Assembly (NCBI GenBank): GCA_002070955.1 | Contig: MWEK01000014.1 | Coordinates: 52,872 to 116,871 of the forward strand | Reading direction: 5' to 3' | Length of the DNA: 64,000 bases | DNA from: Planctomycetes bacterium ADurb.Bin069 | GTDB taxonomy: Bacteria; Planctomycetota; UBA8108; UBA8890; UBA8898 | In this document: positions 1-7,975 of the stretch, piece after piece | How the letters are laid out: every line of letters begins with the position of its first letter | Position numbering within the stretch: the stretch's first letter is position 1 | The notes under the pieces: generated by a model | Database searches by the model: none | Told to the model about the DNA's origin: nothing | What the model saw: only the letters and a program-made list of their open reading frames with translations | Program-made: the position numbers and the translations under genes

Positions 1-1001
1 CGGAGGGTCTTCCGGCGACGGGTCAGATAGCGTGCTACGGGTACGTGGGGGAGCAAGACTGGGTAGAGGTTCCCTGCGGCAGCGCGGAGTATCCTGGTCA
101 GGACGGTTTCTGCCAGGCGGGCTGCGGGAGTGCGGGGCGGTTCACGGACAACGGTGACGGGACGGTGACGGACCATTGCACGGGGCTCATGTGGCAGAAG
201 GAGACGGCGCCCGGCGAATACACGTGGCAGGAGGCGCTCGAGTACTGCGAGAATCTGAGCCTCGCCGGGCACCGCAACTGGCGCCTGCCGAACGTGAGGG
301 AGCTTGAGAGCATCGTGGATTACGGGCGACATTTTCCAAGCATCGATCCTATATTCGGCGCGGTGCTGTCTGATTACTGGTCGTCTACCAACTCTGAAGA
401 ACCGTTGTGGGCATGGCTTGTCAATTTCATACACGGCTACGTGTACTGGACAGTTAAGGCGGATGGCTTCTCTGTGCGCGCTGTCCGTCTCGGTCCTGTA
501 TGTGCGTTCGAGGGTCTTCCGGCGACGGGTCAAACAGCGTGCCACGATAGTGCTGGAGCACCGATCTCCTGTGAGAGCGTGGAGTGGCCCGGTCAGGACG
601 GTTTCTACCAGGCAGGCTGCCCGAGAGCGGGGCGGTTCACGGACAACGGGGACGGGACGGTGACGGACAACTGCACAGGGCTCATGTGGCAGAAGGAGAC
701 GGCGCCCGGCGAATACACGTGGCAGGAGGCGCTCGAGTATTGCGAGAATCTGAGTCTCGCGAGGCACGACGACTGGCGCTTGCCGAACGTGAGGGAGCTT
801 CTGAGCATCGTGGATTACGGGCGACATCGTCCAAGCATCGATCCTATATTCGGCGCGGAGCCGTGGTCGTCTTACTGGTCGTCGTCTACCAGCTTCTACA
901 ATCCGGCGTACGCGTGGGGCGTCGGCTTCTACAGCGGCCACATGGGCAGCGACGATAAGACGGTTGGCCTCTCTGTGCGCGCCGTCCGCAGTGGCTCATG
1001 A
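1..1001 (+). CDS. DUF1566 (Lcl-type) repeat surface protein, 5' end missing
   Basis: The reading frame is open to the left edge of the window (codons from base 3 read EGLPATGQIACYGY), so the GTG at 45 is internal and the gene begins upstream. It holds two tandem domains of about 165 residues (3-509 and 510-1001). Each has a constant part (EGLPATGQ, FTDNGDGTVTD, GLMWQKE, WRLPNVREL, IVDYGR) and a variable tail between IDPIFGA and SVRAVR. These motifs match DUF1566/Lcl C-terminal domains, known from secreted or surface adhesin-like proteins. By analogy with the gene at 3182 the missing part should carry a signal peptide and a dockerin-like segment. The ligand is unknown. The constant parts are nearly identical in DNA to those at 3422-4426, which indicates recent duplication. 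The end at TGA 999-1001 is clear. Confidence 0.88.
   Translation, partial: EGLPATGQIACYGYVGEQDWVEVPCGSAEYPGQDGFCQAGCGSAGRFTDNGDGTVTDHCTGLMWQKETAPGEYTWQEALEYCENLSLAGHRNWRLPNVRELESIVDYGRHFPSIDPIFGAVLSDYWSSTNSEEPLWAWLVNFIHGYVYWTVKADGFSVRAVRLGPVCAFEGLPATGQTACHDSAGAPISCESVEWPGQDGFYQAGCPRAGRFTDNGDGTVTDNCTGLMWQKETAPGEYTWQEALEYCENLSLARHDDWRLPNVRELLSIVDYGRHRPSIDPIFGAEPWSSYWSSSTSFYNPAYAWGVGFYSGHMGSDDKTVGLSVRAVRSGS
3..509 (+). repeat. DUF1566 domain repeat, copy 1 of gene 1
   Basis: First tandem unit, starting at EGLPATGQ. The constant portion is almost the same in DNA as the other three copies (510-1001, 3422-3925, 3926-4426). Bases about 361-474 are the variable tail. This copy has diverged at third codon positions as well as at first and second positions. 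Confidence 0.85.
510..1001 (+). repeat. DUF1566 domain repeat, copy 2 of gene 1 (C-terminal)
   Basis: Second tandem unit, with its variable tail at about 858-972. Compared with the C-terminal copy at 3926-4426, the tail differs almost only at first and second codon positions, while the constant region before it has ordinary silent differences. Confidence 0.85.
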
Positions 1002-1061
1002 TCATTCGTTGATTTCAGTGATTTGATTATTTTCGTTCCGGCCGTGCGAAGCGCGGCCGGA
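999..1061 (+). other. Conserved post-stop segment with GCGAAGC hairpin
   Basis: From the stop codon onward this segment is nearly the same as 4424-4479, although it is outside the coding sequence. At 1037-1061 it forms TCCGGCCG-TGC-GAA-GCG-CGGCCGGA. That is an 8-bp perfect arm plus an inner stem closed by GCGAAGC, a sequence known to form an unusually stable DNA mini-hairpin. It could be a terminator (no T-run follows), or a cruciform mark downstream of a diversified gene end. Confidence 0.6.
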
Positions 1062-1503
1062 CGATTGTGAAAACGGCGGCTTGGGAAGAGGAGGGCGGTC
1101 GCCGTTAGCGAGGGCGCGTTGGGCACGAAAAAGGCGGGGTACGGTCAGACGGGGCGCGGTGGAGCGAGTGATCGAGTTATCGGCGGGTCGTCAGCGAGAG
1201 GGGTGTCGGTGAAGCGCTCGGGGCGCCGACTCGGGGCTGGCGTCGCGCGCGCGCGAGGGGGCGCGGTCTGTCCGTGGCGCTCGGCGCCCCTGTATCCGGC
1301 GCGAGAGGACTGGCTTGCCACGGTCATTTGGAGCTCGCCGGGGCTTGTATGCGCGCGCCCGTGGCCGGGTGGCGGGCCAAGGTGGCTGCAGGCTCAAGAA
1401 CGGAGCGCGATGCGCCTGGGGGCGGCCGCCGGGCGATGTTCGCCCCGGAACATCGCGAATTCGGCGGAAACGGGAACCTTTTGGCACCGGGAGGTAGTAG
1501 GCA
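1062..1503. other. Intergenic stretch without a convincing gene
   Basis: The frames here are arginine-rich shadow translations without domain motifs, and none has a ribosome site. The only structure I see is the dyad at 1433-1456 and a ribosome site (GGGAGG) just before the methyltransferase start. No tRNA-like cloverleaf and no stretch resembling the variable tails of the flanking genes was found. Confidence 0.6.
1433..1456. promoter_or_regulatory. Inverted repeat GCGATGTTC-N6-GAACATCGC
   Basis: A perfect 9-bp dyad with a 6-base centre, 47 bases before the methyltransferase start. It could be an operator for a dimeric repressor or an RNA hairpin in the leader. No clear sigma-70 promoter is seen beside it. 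Confidence 0.4.
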
Positions 1504-2235
1504 ATGTTGAAATCCGGAACGATTCAGCGCGTGGCTCTCGAAACGGTTCAAGAGGCATTTCCTCACATGGAAGGCATGCGCGTTCTGGACGTCGGCGCCG
1601 GCAAGGGGGATCTCGTCTCAGAGCTGGCAGGCGCGGGCGCCTGCACGACGGCCCTGGAATTCGCCCCCGCCTCTCTTCCGGGCACGAAGGTTGTCACACA
1701 CGACCTCAACCTCGGCACGCTTCCCTTCGACAGCGGTTCCTTTGACGTTGTCGTGGCCACGGAGGTCCTCGAGCACTTGCGTATGCAATACGCCATCCTG
1801 CGCGAGCTGGTGCGCGTGCTCGTTCCGGGAGGCCTATTGATCCTCACCATCCCGAATTACTGGAATCTGCAGTACAGAATCCGGTACCTGCTGACGGGAA
1901 ACTTCCAGCGCTCCCTTCTGGACGACCCGGCCAACAAGGAGGCGTACCTTTCCGGACTGGCGCCCCACATCAATGCCATCCCCTATCCCATCCTCAAGGC
2001 AGTCCTGACATGGGAAGGCTGCGTCGATTTCCGGCTTCGGTCGGCCAAGCGGTTTCGTTGGGGACAGATACTGGTCTACGCACCGTTCTGCATCCTGATC
2101 CTGCTCGCGACGATTTTCACGTCTGGGAAGCGTCGCGCCGCGTTGCTGCTGAACGAGACGAACGGATCGCCCGCCCTGCTCGGGCGGCGTCACATCTTGA
2201 TCTCATGCCGGAAACAAGCAGCCCCAGCGCCGTGA
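1504..2235 (+). CDS. Class I SAM-dependent methyltransferase with C-terminal membrane segment
   Basis: 243 residues. The SAM-binding motif I VLDVGAGKGD is at residues 27-36. An acidic post-motif region follows (ALEFAP), then FDVVVATEVLEHL near 80-92 and the VLVPGGLLILTIPN strand near 105-118, the usual order of a methyltransferase_11/23-type Rossmann fold. Near 187-207 there is a hydrophobic stretch (ILVYAPFCILILLATIF), so the protein may be membrane-tethered. Related enzymes often act on lipids or surface-glycan intermediates, but the substrate here is unknown. The ATG has GGGAGG about 10 bases upstream. It stands alone between two surface-protein genes that look like duplicates of each other, so it may have been caught between two copies of that repeat. 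Confidence 0.85.
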   Translation: MLKSGTIQRVALETVQEAFPHMEGMRVLDVGAGKGDLVSELAGAGACTTALEFAPASLPGTKVVTHDLNLGTLPFDSGSFDVVVATEVLEHLRMQYAILRELVRVLVPGGLLILTIPNYWNLQYRIRYLLTGNFQRSLLDDPANKEAYLSGLAPHINAIPYPILKAVLTWEGCVDFRLRSAKRFRWGQILVYAPFCILILLATIFTSGKRRAALLLNETNGSPALLGRRHILISCRKQAAPAP

Positions 2236-3112
2236 AATACGCATGCGGCTGCATCAATACGAAAAGGAATGCGCCCGTGATACTGGATCATGTTTACGGG
2301 CGCCGCGTGGCTATGGACCGGGATCCTGGCAACCGACTGGACTTGCGCGGAGGAGTTGGCGCCGGCAACGAATGGGGTTTTCGTCTTGAACGGCTGCGGC
2401 TTCTGGCAATGTCACCTCGCGCACCGGCCGCCGCTCGATGGCGTTGGCGCCAAGTCCAAGCCGGACGCGTAACCGATCACGGTTTTCTTGAGTTTCCGGA
2501 AACGAGGCCTTCCACGATCGAGACCGGGTCGGAGATGCGGCCTACCTGCGGCGGGCGCACCTAGTTCGGATGAAATTCCTGGCCATTGTTCGGTATCCGG
2601 CTCCGCGCACGCCGGCGCAACGATTCAGTTGGGAAAAGGGCCGACAGCCGCTTCGCCCTCCTCGCCATGCCCGGTGTCGGGCCCGCCGACAACCTCACCG
2701 AGCCGGCGCTTCGGCCCCTGGTTGTCGATTAGCGAATCACCCAGGGGGCCCGCAACCAAGCCGGCCGCGGCTGGTGCGAACGCATATGGACCGCGATTGC
2801 GGCGTGCCGTCAACAAGGCCGGCGCGCCTTCAAATACCTTGTCGCTGCGGCCGAAACGCATCTGCATTGTCAGGCGCCTCCATCGCTTCTACCTACGAAA
2901 CCGTGAACGGTTGGCGAGCTGCTTCGCGAAGGCGAGCACTGAAAATCGCGGAACCGCAAGCCCTCCCGGAGTCCGGGGCGGCAAGCGACAATTCGGAAAC
3001 GGCGTCGGCCGCCTCCGAAGAGGCGTTTGCGATGGGTCACTCGGAGGATGTTAACCCTCCGGGGCAACGAGATGCTGTATTGTCACGACGCCTCGCCCGC
3101 CCCGCTGCCCTC
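2236..3112. other. 877-base stretch with no supported gene
   Basis: Several overlapping open frames exist on both strands, but none has a ribosome site, a recognisable motif or the strong G/C third-position bias of the neighbours. A short frame after 2281 reads YWIMFTGAAWLWTG and might be a relic of a membrane protein, but it is too short to name. No tRNA, hairpin array or copy of the DUF1566 variable tail was seen. It is best described as non-coding or decayed DNA. Confidence 0.55.
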
Positions 3113-3142
3113 TTGACCGCGCGTGCCCGGCCTTGGTAAAAT
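3113..3142 (+). promoter_or_regulatory. Sigma-70-like promoter of the DUF1566/dockerin gene
   Basis: TTGACC, 18-base spacer, TAAAAT, followed about 40 bases later by the gene start at 3182 with GGGAGGAG as ribosome site. The AT-rich -10 stands out in GC-rich sequence. Confidence 0.65.
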
Positions 3143-3181
3143 GACGGCGTGGTCATTAGGTTCCAGTAGGGAGGAGTCGCC

Positions 3182-4426
3182 ATGAGGTCCATCTTCCTGA
3201 TTGCCGTTGGTGTTTTGGTCGGTATCGCTGTTACGCTTTCCTTTCCGCATGGGACGTCGCAGGTCGTGTACGCGGGTACGCCGTCGGGGAACGGAGACGT
3301 AAACGGCGACGGCAGGATTGACATCGCGGATGCGATCTACCTGCTCGGATACCTGTTTGCGAACGGGCCGAAGCCGGGGGCGATCGCGTGCGACTCTTGC
3401 TGTACGCCGGTATATCCGTCCCAGGATCTTCCGGCGACGGGTCAGAGGGAGTGCTACGCTAGCAATGGAGCGCTGGTCCCCTGTGGGAGCGTGGAGTGGC
3501 CCGGTCAGGACGGTTTCTACCAGGCGGGCTGCCCGAGCGCGGGGCGGTTCACGGACAACGGGGACGGGACGGTGACGGACAACTGCACGGGGCTCATGTG
3601 GCAGAAGGAGACGGCGCCCGGCACGTACACGTGGCAGAACGCGCTCAAGTACTGCGAGAATCTGAGCCTCGCCGGGCACGACGATTGGCGCCTGCCGAAC
3701 GTGAGGGAGCTTCAGAGCATCGTGGATTACGGGCGCAAGAGGCCGCGCATCGATCCTGTATTCGGCGCGGAGTGGTCGTGGCATTGGTCGTCGTCCACCT
3801 CCGTCGACGATCGAAGAGCCGCGTTGCTCGTCAGCTTCGTCGACGACTTCGTGCCCGTCGTTGCTAGCTGGAAAACGGATGACGGCTATGTGCGCGCCGT
3901 CCGCCGTGATCCTGGATGTGCGTCCGAGGGTCTTCCGGCGACGGGTCAGAGGGCGTGCTACGGTTACGTGGGGGAGCAAGGCTGGGTAGAGGTTCCGTGC
4001 GGCAGCGCGGAGTATCCCGGTCAGGACGGTTTCTACCAGGCGGGCCGCCCGAGCGCGGGGCGGTTCACGGACAACGGGGACGGGACGGTGACGGACAACT
4101 GCACGGGGCTCATGTGGCAGAAGGAGACGGCGCCGGGGACGTACACGTGGGAGGACGCGCTTAAGTACTGCGAGGATCTGAGCCTCGCGGGGCACAGCGA
4201 CTGGCGGTTGCCGAACGTGATGGAGCTTCAGAGCCTCGTGGATTACGGGTGGTGCGAGTCGAGCATTGATCCTGTATTCGAAGCCGGCGGCTGGTTGTAC
4301 TGGTCGTCGTCCACCTACGCCGTCAGTCCGGCGAGCGCGTGGAGCGTCTACTTCGGCTGCGGCCATGTGGTCGTCTACGTTAAGGCGTATGACATCTATG
4401 TGCGCGCCGTCCGCCGCGGATCTTGA
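3182..4426 (+). CDS. Secreted protein: dockerin-like segment plus two DUF1566 (Lcl-type) domains
   Basis: 414 residues. Residues 1 to about 31 are a signal peptide. One dockerin-type calcium loop helix (GDVNGDGRIDIADAIYLLGYLF) lies near 38-60, then two tandem DUF1566 domains at about 81-248 and 249-414. Each domain carries GLMWQKE, WRLPNV.EL and ends in VRAVR. The fold is linked to secreted adhesins such as Legionella Lcl, and a binding role at the cell surface is likely. Each domain's tail (about bases 3769-3888 and 4280-4398) is hypervariable while the rest is nearly the same as the gene at 1-1001. The ATG at 3182 has GGGAGGAG 7-8 bases before it and a good promoter at 3113. In the third-last domain segment a cysteine of the PGC.. 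motif (QAGCPSAG) is replaced by arginine (QAGRPSAG), which may remove a disulfide. Confidence 0.9.
   Translation: MRSIFLIAVGVLVGIAVTLSFPHGTSQVVYAGTPSGNGDVNGDGRIDIADAIYLLGYLFANGPKPGAIACDSCCTPVYPSQDLPATGQRECYASNGALVPCGSVEWPGQDGFYQAGCPSAGRFTDNGDGTVTDNCTGLMWQKETAPGTYTWQNALKYCENLSLAGHDDWRLPNVRELQSIVDYGRKRPRIDPVFGAEWSWHWSSSTSVDDRRAALLVSFVDDFVPVVASWKTDDGYVRAVRRDPGCASEGLPATGQRACYGYVGEQGWVEVPCGSAEYPGQDGFYQAGRPSAGRFTDNGDGTVTDNCTGLMWQKETAPGTYTWEDALKYCEDLSLAGHSDWRLPNVMELQSLVDYGWCESSIDPVFEAGGWLYWSSSTYAVSPASAWSVYFGCGHVVVYVKAYDIYVRAVRRGS
3422..3925 (+). repeat. DUF1566 domain repeat, copy 1 of gene 2
   Basis: Starts at QDLPATGQ. The constant part is close in DNA to the other copies. The variable tail at about 3769-3888 keeps the third base in most, but not all, of its changed codons and has a small in-frame length difference. 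Confidence 0.85.
3926..4426 (+). repeat. DUF1566 domain repeat, copy 2 of gene 2 (C-terminal)
   Basis: Starts at EGLPATGQ. The variable tail is at about 4280-4398. It pairs with 510-1001 as the copy next to the stop codon and the conserved post-stop segment. Confidence 0.85.
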
Positions 4427-4479
4427 TCATTCGTTGATTTGAGCGATTCGATTATTCTCGTTCCGGCCGCGCGAAGCGC
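4424..4479 (+). other. Second copy of the conserved post-stop segment
   Basis: Matches 999-1053 with a handful of substitutions. The core GCGC-GAA-GCGC (4469-4479) keeps the GCGAAGC mini-hairpin, but the outer right arm has decayed compared with the copy at 1037-1061. The following bases, to the trkA promoter at 4735, show no gene. Confidence 0.55.
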
Positions 4480-4734
4480 TCGGCAGCGCCGTCTCGGGGG
4501 TGACGTACCGCGCATGCGCGGGGGCGCGGCGGACGGCGCGCCCGGCTATGTAGGCGCTTCGGCAAGGAATCTCGCCCTGAGCATGAACCCGCGCCTGGCG
4601 CTCTCCGAAACGCCCGCCGGCGCCGGGCAAGAGGTTCCTGGGGAGCGCGACCGGCTCCCTATCAAGAAGCGGGAGTGAGGCCGGGGGCTGCGAATGGTCT
4701 TCTCTGCGGCCGGGAGATTCCGCCGTCCCGGCTG

Positions 4735-4763
4735 TTGAGGCGGCCCGCCCGAGACGTTAAGAT
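4735..4763 (+). promoter_or_regulatory. Promoter of trkA-trkH
   Basis: TTGAGG, 17-base spacer, TAAGAT, 47 bases before the trkA start. Confidence 0.6.
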
Positions 4764-4810
4764 CTTGTCTGCCATCCGGGCGGCATTCCGGATCGCGTCG
4801 CGAGAGGCCC

Positions 4811-6145
4811 ATGAATATCATCTGCTGCGGGGCGGGCACGGTCGGCGTGCAAGCCGCCGAGGCGCTGGTCGCCGCCGGCCACAACGTCACGGTCATCGAT
4901 CTGAAGGAGGAGCGCCTGCGCGCTCTCGGAGATCGGCTCGACGTCAAGACGTTCCACGGAAGCTGCGCCCACGCCGATGTCTTGGGCGAGGCGGGCGCCG
5001 GGCGCGCCGGCATGGTTCTCGCGAGCACGAACGCCGACGAGGTCAACCTGCTCACGGCGGCGGTGGGCAAGGCGCTCGGCGCCAAGATGACCGTGGCGCG
5101 CGTGCACGGGAGCGGCTTTTTCGAGCACCGCAACCTGGACTACCGGCGGCTCCTGGGGATCGACCACCTCATCTGCCCGGAGTACTCCACCGCCATGGCC
5201 ATCGCGTCGTTCCTGCGGAACCCCGGCGCCATCTGCGTCGAGAGCTTCGCCGACAACAAGATCCACATGCAGCAGCTCGAGGCCGGCGCCTGCGCCGTCG
5301 GCGCGACGCTGGCCGAGCTGTCGCTGCCGCCCGGGCTGCGCCTGGCCGCCATCACCCGCCGCGGCCGCACGTTCCTCCCCAAGGCCGAAACGACCATCGA
5401 GTCGGGCGATGTCGTGACGCTGGTGGGCAACACCGGCTTGTTCGCCGCCGGTCGCAAGCGGCTGGCGGGCGGCGCCCCGCGGCCGCAGAACGTGGTCATG
5501 ATGGGCGGAAGCCCTATCGCCGTGTGGCTGTGCCGGGCGCTCGCCGAAGATGATTTCGAAATTCGCGTCTTCGAACAAGTCCGCGAGCGCGCGGAGAAGC
5601 TCGCCTCGCGCCTCGACGGCGTGACGATCATCAACGCCGATCCCACCGATCCCGCCGTCTTCAAGGAGGAGCGCCTGGGCGCGGCCGACGTGTTCATCGG
5701 CCTTCTGGGCGACGACGAGCACAACATCCTCGCCTGCGCGTGGGCCAAGAACCGGGGCGTCCGGCAGACGGTCGCCGTCGTGCAGCGGGCGAACTACCTG
5801 TATCTTCTCGAACCCATCGGCATCGACCATGCCGTAAGTCCGCGCCTCGCCGTTGTCAGGGAGATCGAGCGGCTGCTCGCCGCGGGGGCGTTGCGGCGCG
5901 CGGCCGCCCTGGCCGAGGGCAGCCTCGACGTCTACGAGGTGCGTGTCGGCGCGGCCTGCGCCATCGCGGACAAGCCGCTCAAGGAGATCCAACTGGTGCC
6001 CGACATGGTGATCGCCGCCATCCAGCACGGCGCGGAGACCTTCGTTCCCGGCGCCGGCGACTGCGTGCGCGGCGGCGACCGCCTCCTCGTCGTGGGCGCG
6101 CGCGGCATCGAGCCGGCCCTGCAGCGCCTTTTTGCCGCGGAGTGA
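4811..6145 (+). CDS. trkA: Trk potassium uptake system regulatory subunit TrkA
   Basis: 444 residues, the normal length for TrkA. It is built as two halves, each an NAD(H)-binding Rossmann domain followed by a TrkA-C domain. The first half opens with MNIICCGAGTVGVQAAEAL (glycine motif near residues 7-12) and VIDLKEERL. The second half starts near residue 228 (VVMMGGSPIAVWL). It sits on the cytoplasmic face and gates the TrkH channel in response to nucleotides. The ATG at 4811 follows GAGAGG and lies downstream of a promoter. trkH follows after three bases, so the pair is one operon. Confidence 0.95.
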   Translation: MNIICCGAGTVGVQAAEALVAAGHNVTVIDLKEERLRALGDRLDVKTFHGSCAHADVLGEAGAGRAGMVLASTNADEVNLLTAAVGKALGAKMTVARVHGSGFFEHRNLDYRRLLGIDHLICPEYSTAMAIASFLRNPGAICVESFADNKIHMQQLEAGACAVGATLAELSLPPGLRLAAITRRGRTFLPKAETTIESGDVVTLVGNTGLFAAGRKRLAGGAPRPQNVVMMGGSPIAVWLCRALAEDDFEIRVFEQVRERAEKLASRLDGVTIINADPTDPAVFKEERLGAADVFIGLLGDDEHNILACAWAKNRGVRQTVAVVQRANYLYLLEPIGIDHAVSPRLAVVREIERLLAAGALRRAAALAEGSLDVYEVRVGAACAIADKPLKEIQLVPDMVIAAIQHGAETFVPGAGDCVRGGDRLLVVGARGIEPALQRLFAAE

Positions 6146-6148
6146 GCC

Positions 6149-7693
6149 GTGGTCAACTTCAGGCAAGTCCTCAACCTGCTCGGGCTGCTGATTGTGGGGC
6201 TCGGCGCCATGCTCGCCGCGGCGGCCGCGTGCTCCGCGGTCATGATGCTGCGGGGGCGGGAGGCGGAGCGCGGCGCGTTCTTGGGCCTCCTGGTCGCGGC
6301 GGGCGCGAGCCTTGCGCTGGGAGGCGTTCTCTGGCGCGCGACCCGGGCGCGGTTCGATATGCTCGGACGGCGCGAGGCCTTCGTGGTGGTGGCCGCCGCC
6401 TGGCTTTGCGGCGCGCTCATGGGAGGCCTGCCCTATTTCGTCTGGGCGTGGATGGCGCCGGACCGCGCCCACGCCTTCCTGAATCCCGTCAACTGCTACT
6501 TCGAGGCCATGAGCGGCTTCACGACCACCGGGGCCACCGTCCTGGAAGACGTGCGGTCCATTCCCGCGGGCCTGCTCCTCTGGCGCGCGGCGACGCAGTG
6601 GCTGGGCGGACTGGGCATCATCGTGCTCTTCGTCGCGGTGCTGCCCATGCTGGGCATCGGCGGGAAGCGGCTTTTCAGCCTCGAAATGCCGGGGCCGGCG
6701 CCCGAGGGCGTCAGGCCGCACATCCGCGAGACCGCCCGCGTCCTGTGGTTGATCTACCTCGGCATGACGGCGATCGAGGCCGTCGCTTTGCGCATCGCGG
6801 GGCTTTCCTGGTTCGATGCCGTGTGCCACACCTTTGCTACGGTCGCCACCGGCGGCTTCGCCACGCGCACGACGAGCATCGCCGGCTTCCAATCCGCGGC
6901 GGTCGAGGTGATCGTCATCGTTTTCATGGTGCTGGGAGGCGTCAACTTCGCGCTGTACTACGACCTGATCCGGGGCCGGCGGCGTTCGGTGCTGCGGAAC
7001 ACCGAGGTGCGCTGTTATCTGGCCTTTCTGGCCTGCGCCGCCGCGGCGGTGACGATCGCGCTCGTCAGCGCCGGGCGGCCCCTGGTGCTGCTGGACGGCG
7101 GCGAGGTGCCGGCCACGTGGGGCAATGCGGCGCGCCACGGCATCTTCACGGTGGTGTCGATCCAGACCTCGACCGGTTTTGCTCTATCGGATTTCGACCT
7201 CTGGCCCTTCCTGGCCCGAGGCATCCTGATCGCGCTCATGTTCGTGGGCGGGTCGGCGGGATCGACGGCCGGCGGCCTGAAGGTCGTGAGGATCGTCATC
7301 TGCTGCAAGGTCATCATCGGCGAGATCGAACGCGCGTTCCGCCCGAATGTCGTCCGGACCGTGAAGATCAACCGCGCGGCGATCGATAACAGCATGAAGC
7401 TCGAGACCGTCGCCTATCTGCTGATCATGTTCGCGATGTTTCTGGCCGGGGCCGCGCTGGTGTCCGTGTTCGAACCGGCGTCCAGCGGCTGCGATTTCAT
7501 CGATGCGGGCACGGCGAGCGCCGCGGCGCTCTTCAACGTCGGCCCGGGGTTGGGCTTGGTCAGCCCCGCCAAACACTACGGCTGGATGTCGGATGCGAGC
7601 AAGCTCGTGCTGAGCCTCCTCATGGCGGTGGGAAGGCTGGAGTTCTTCCCCTTCGCGGTGCTTTTCATGCCGCGGTTCTGGAAGGCGGCGTAG
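6149..7693 (+). CDS. trkH: Trk potassium channel subunit TrkH
   Basis: 514 residues with about ten or more hydrophobic segments. The pore loops typical of the TrkH/KtrB superfamily can be read: FEAMSGFTTTGATVL, FATVATGGFATRT, VSIQTSTGFALSD and ALFNVGPGLGLVS. It imports potassium through the inner membrane together with TrkA. It uses a GTG start three bases after the trkA stop, which points to translational coupling. No terminator with a T-run was seen after the gene. The 200 bases to the next promoter hold nothing recognised. Confidence 0.95.
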   Translation: MVNFRQVLNLLGLLIVGLGAMLAAAAACSAVMMLRGREAERGAFLGLLVAAGASLALGGVLWRATRARFDMLGRREAFVVVAAAWLCGALMGGLPYFVWAWMAPDRAHAFLNPVNCYFEAMSGFTTTGATVLEDVRSIPAGLLLWRAATQWLGGLGIIVLFVAVLPMLGIGGKRLFSLEMPGPAPEGVRPHIRETARVLWLIYLGMTAIEAVALRIAGLSWFDAVCHTFATVATGGFATRTTSIAGFQSAAVEVIVIVFMVLGGVNFALYYDLIRGRRRSVLRNTEVRCYLAFLACAAAAVTIALVSAGRPLVLLDGGEVPATWGNAARHGIFTVVSIQTSTGFALSDFDLWPFLARGILIALMFVGGSAGSTAGGLKVVRIVICCKVIIGEIERAFRPNVVRTVKINRAAIDNSMKLETVAYLLIMFAMFLAGAALVSVFEPASSGCDFIDAGTASAAALFNVGPGLGLVSPAKHYGWMSDASKLVLSLLMAVGRLEFFPFAVLFMPRFWKAA

Positions 7694-7893
7694 CGGCGCG
7701 GGCCGGCGCGCGCCGCCGCGGCCGATGCCCCCGGAGGCCGTCCACGCTTGGGCCGCGCACGGCCAACCCCAAAACGCGGCGTTGAAGCCGCTCCCCCATG
7801 CAACGGCTGAAAGGAACGAGCCGCATTGATGCGGCCTTGCCCGCGCCGCGGCGTTTCTCCCCTACACGGTGCGGGCAGGGACGGCGCGGCTGA

Positions 7894-7922
7894 TTGACCG
7901 CCCGAAGCCGCGCCGGTATGAT
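7894..7922 (+). promoter_or_regulatory. Promoter of the PQQ-propeller gene
   Basis: TTGACC, 17-base spacer, TATGAT, 54 bases before the ATG at 7976. Confidence 0.7.
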
Positions 7923-7975
7923 CACGGCGAGGAAAAGCGTGTCGCGTACGGGCGGCTTGGAGAGCAGGTGTCCAT

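Noticed and set aside
2570..3139. Open frame of 189 codons upstream of the second DUF1566 gene
   Set aside because: Arginine- and proline-rich, without a domain, ribosome site or codon bias. It also overlaps the promoter at 3113.
3290..3360. Cellulosome system on the basis of dockerin-like segments
   Set aside because: No cohesin or scaffoldin gene is present. Similar EF-hand pairs are common in planctomycete secreted proteins without cellulosomes.
1..4479. A complete DGR cassette with reverse transcriptase and template repeat
   Set aside because: No frame shows reverse transcriptase motifs, and I found no adenine-rich copy of the variable tail in the gene-free stretches. Only the target side is visible.
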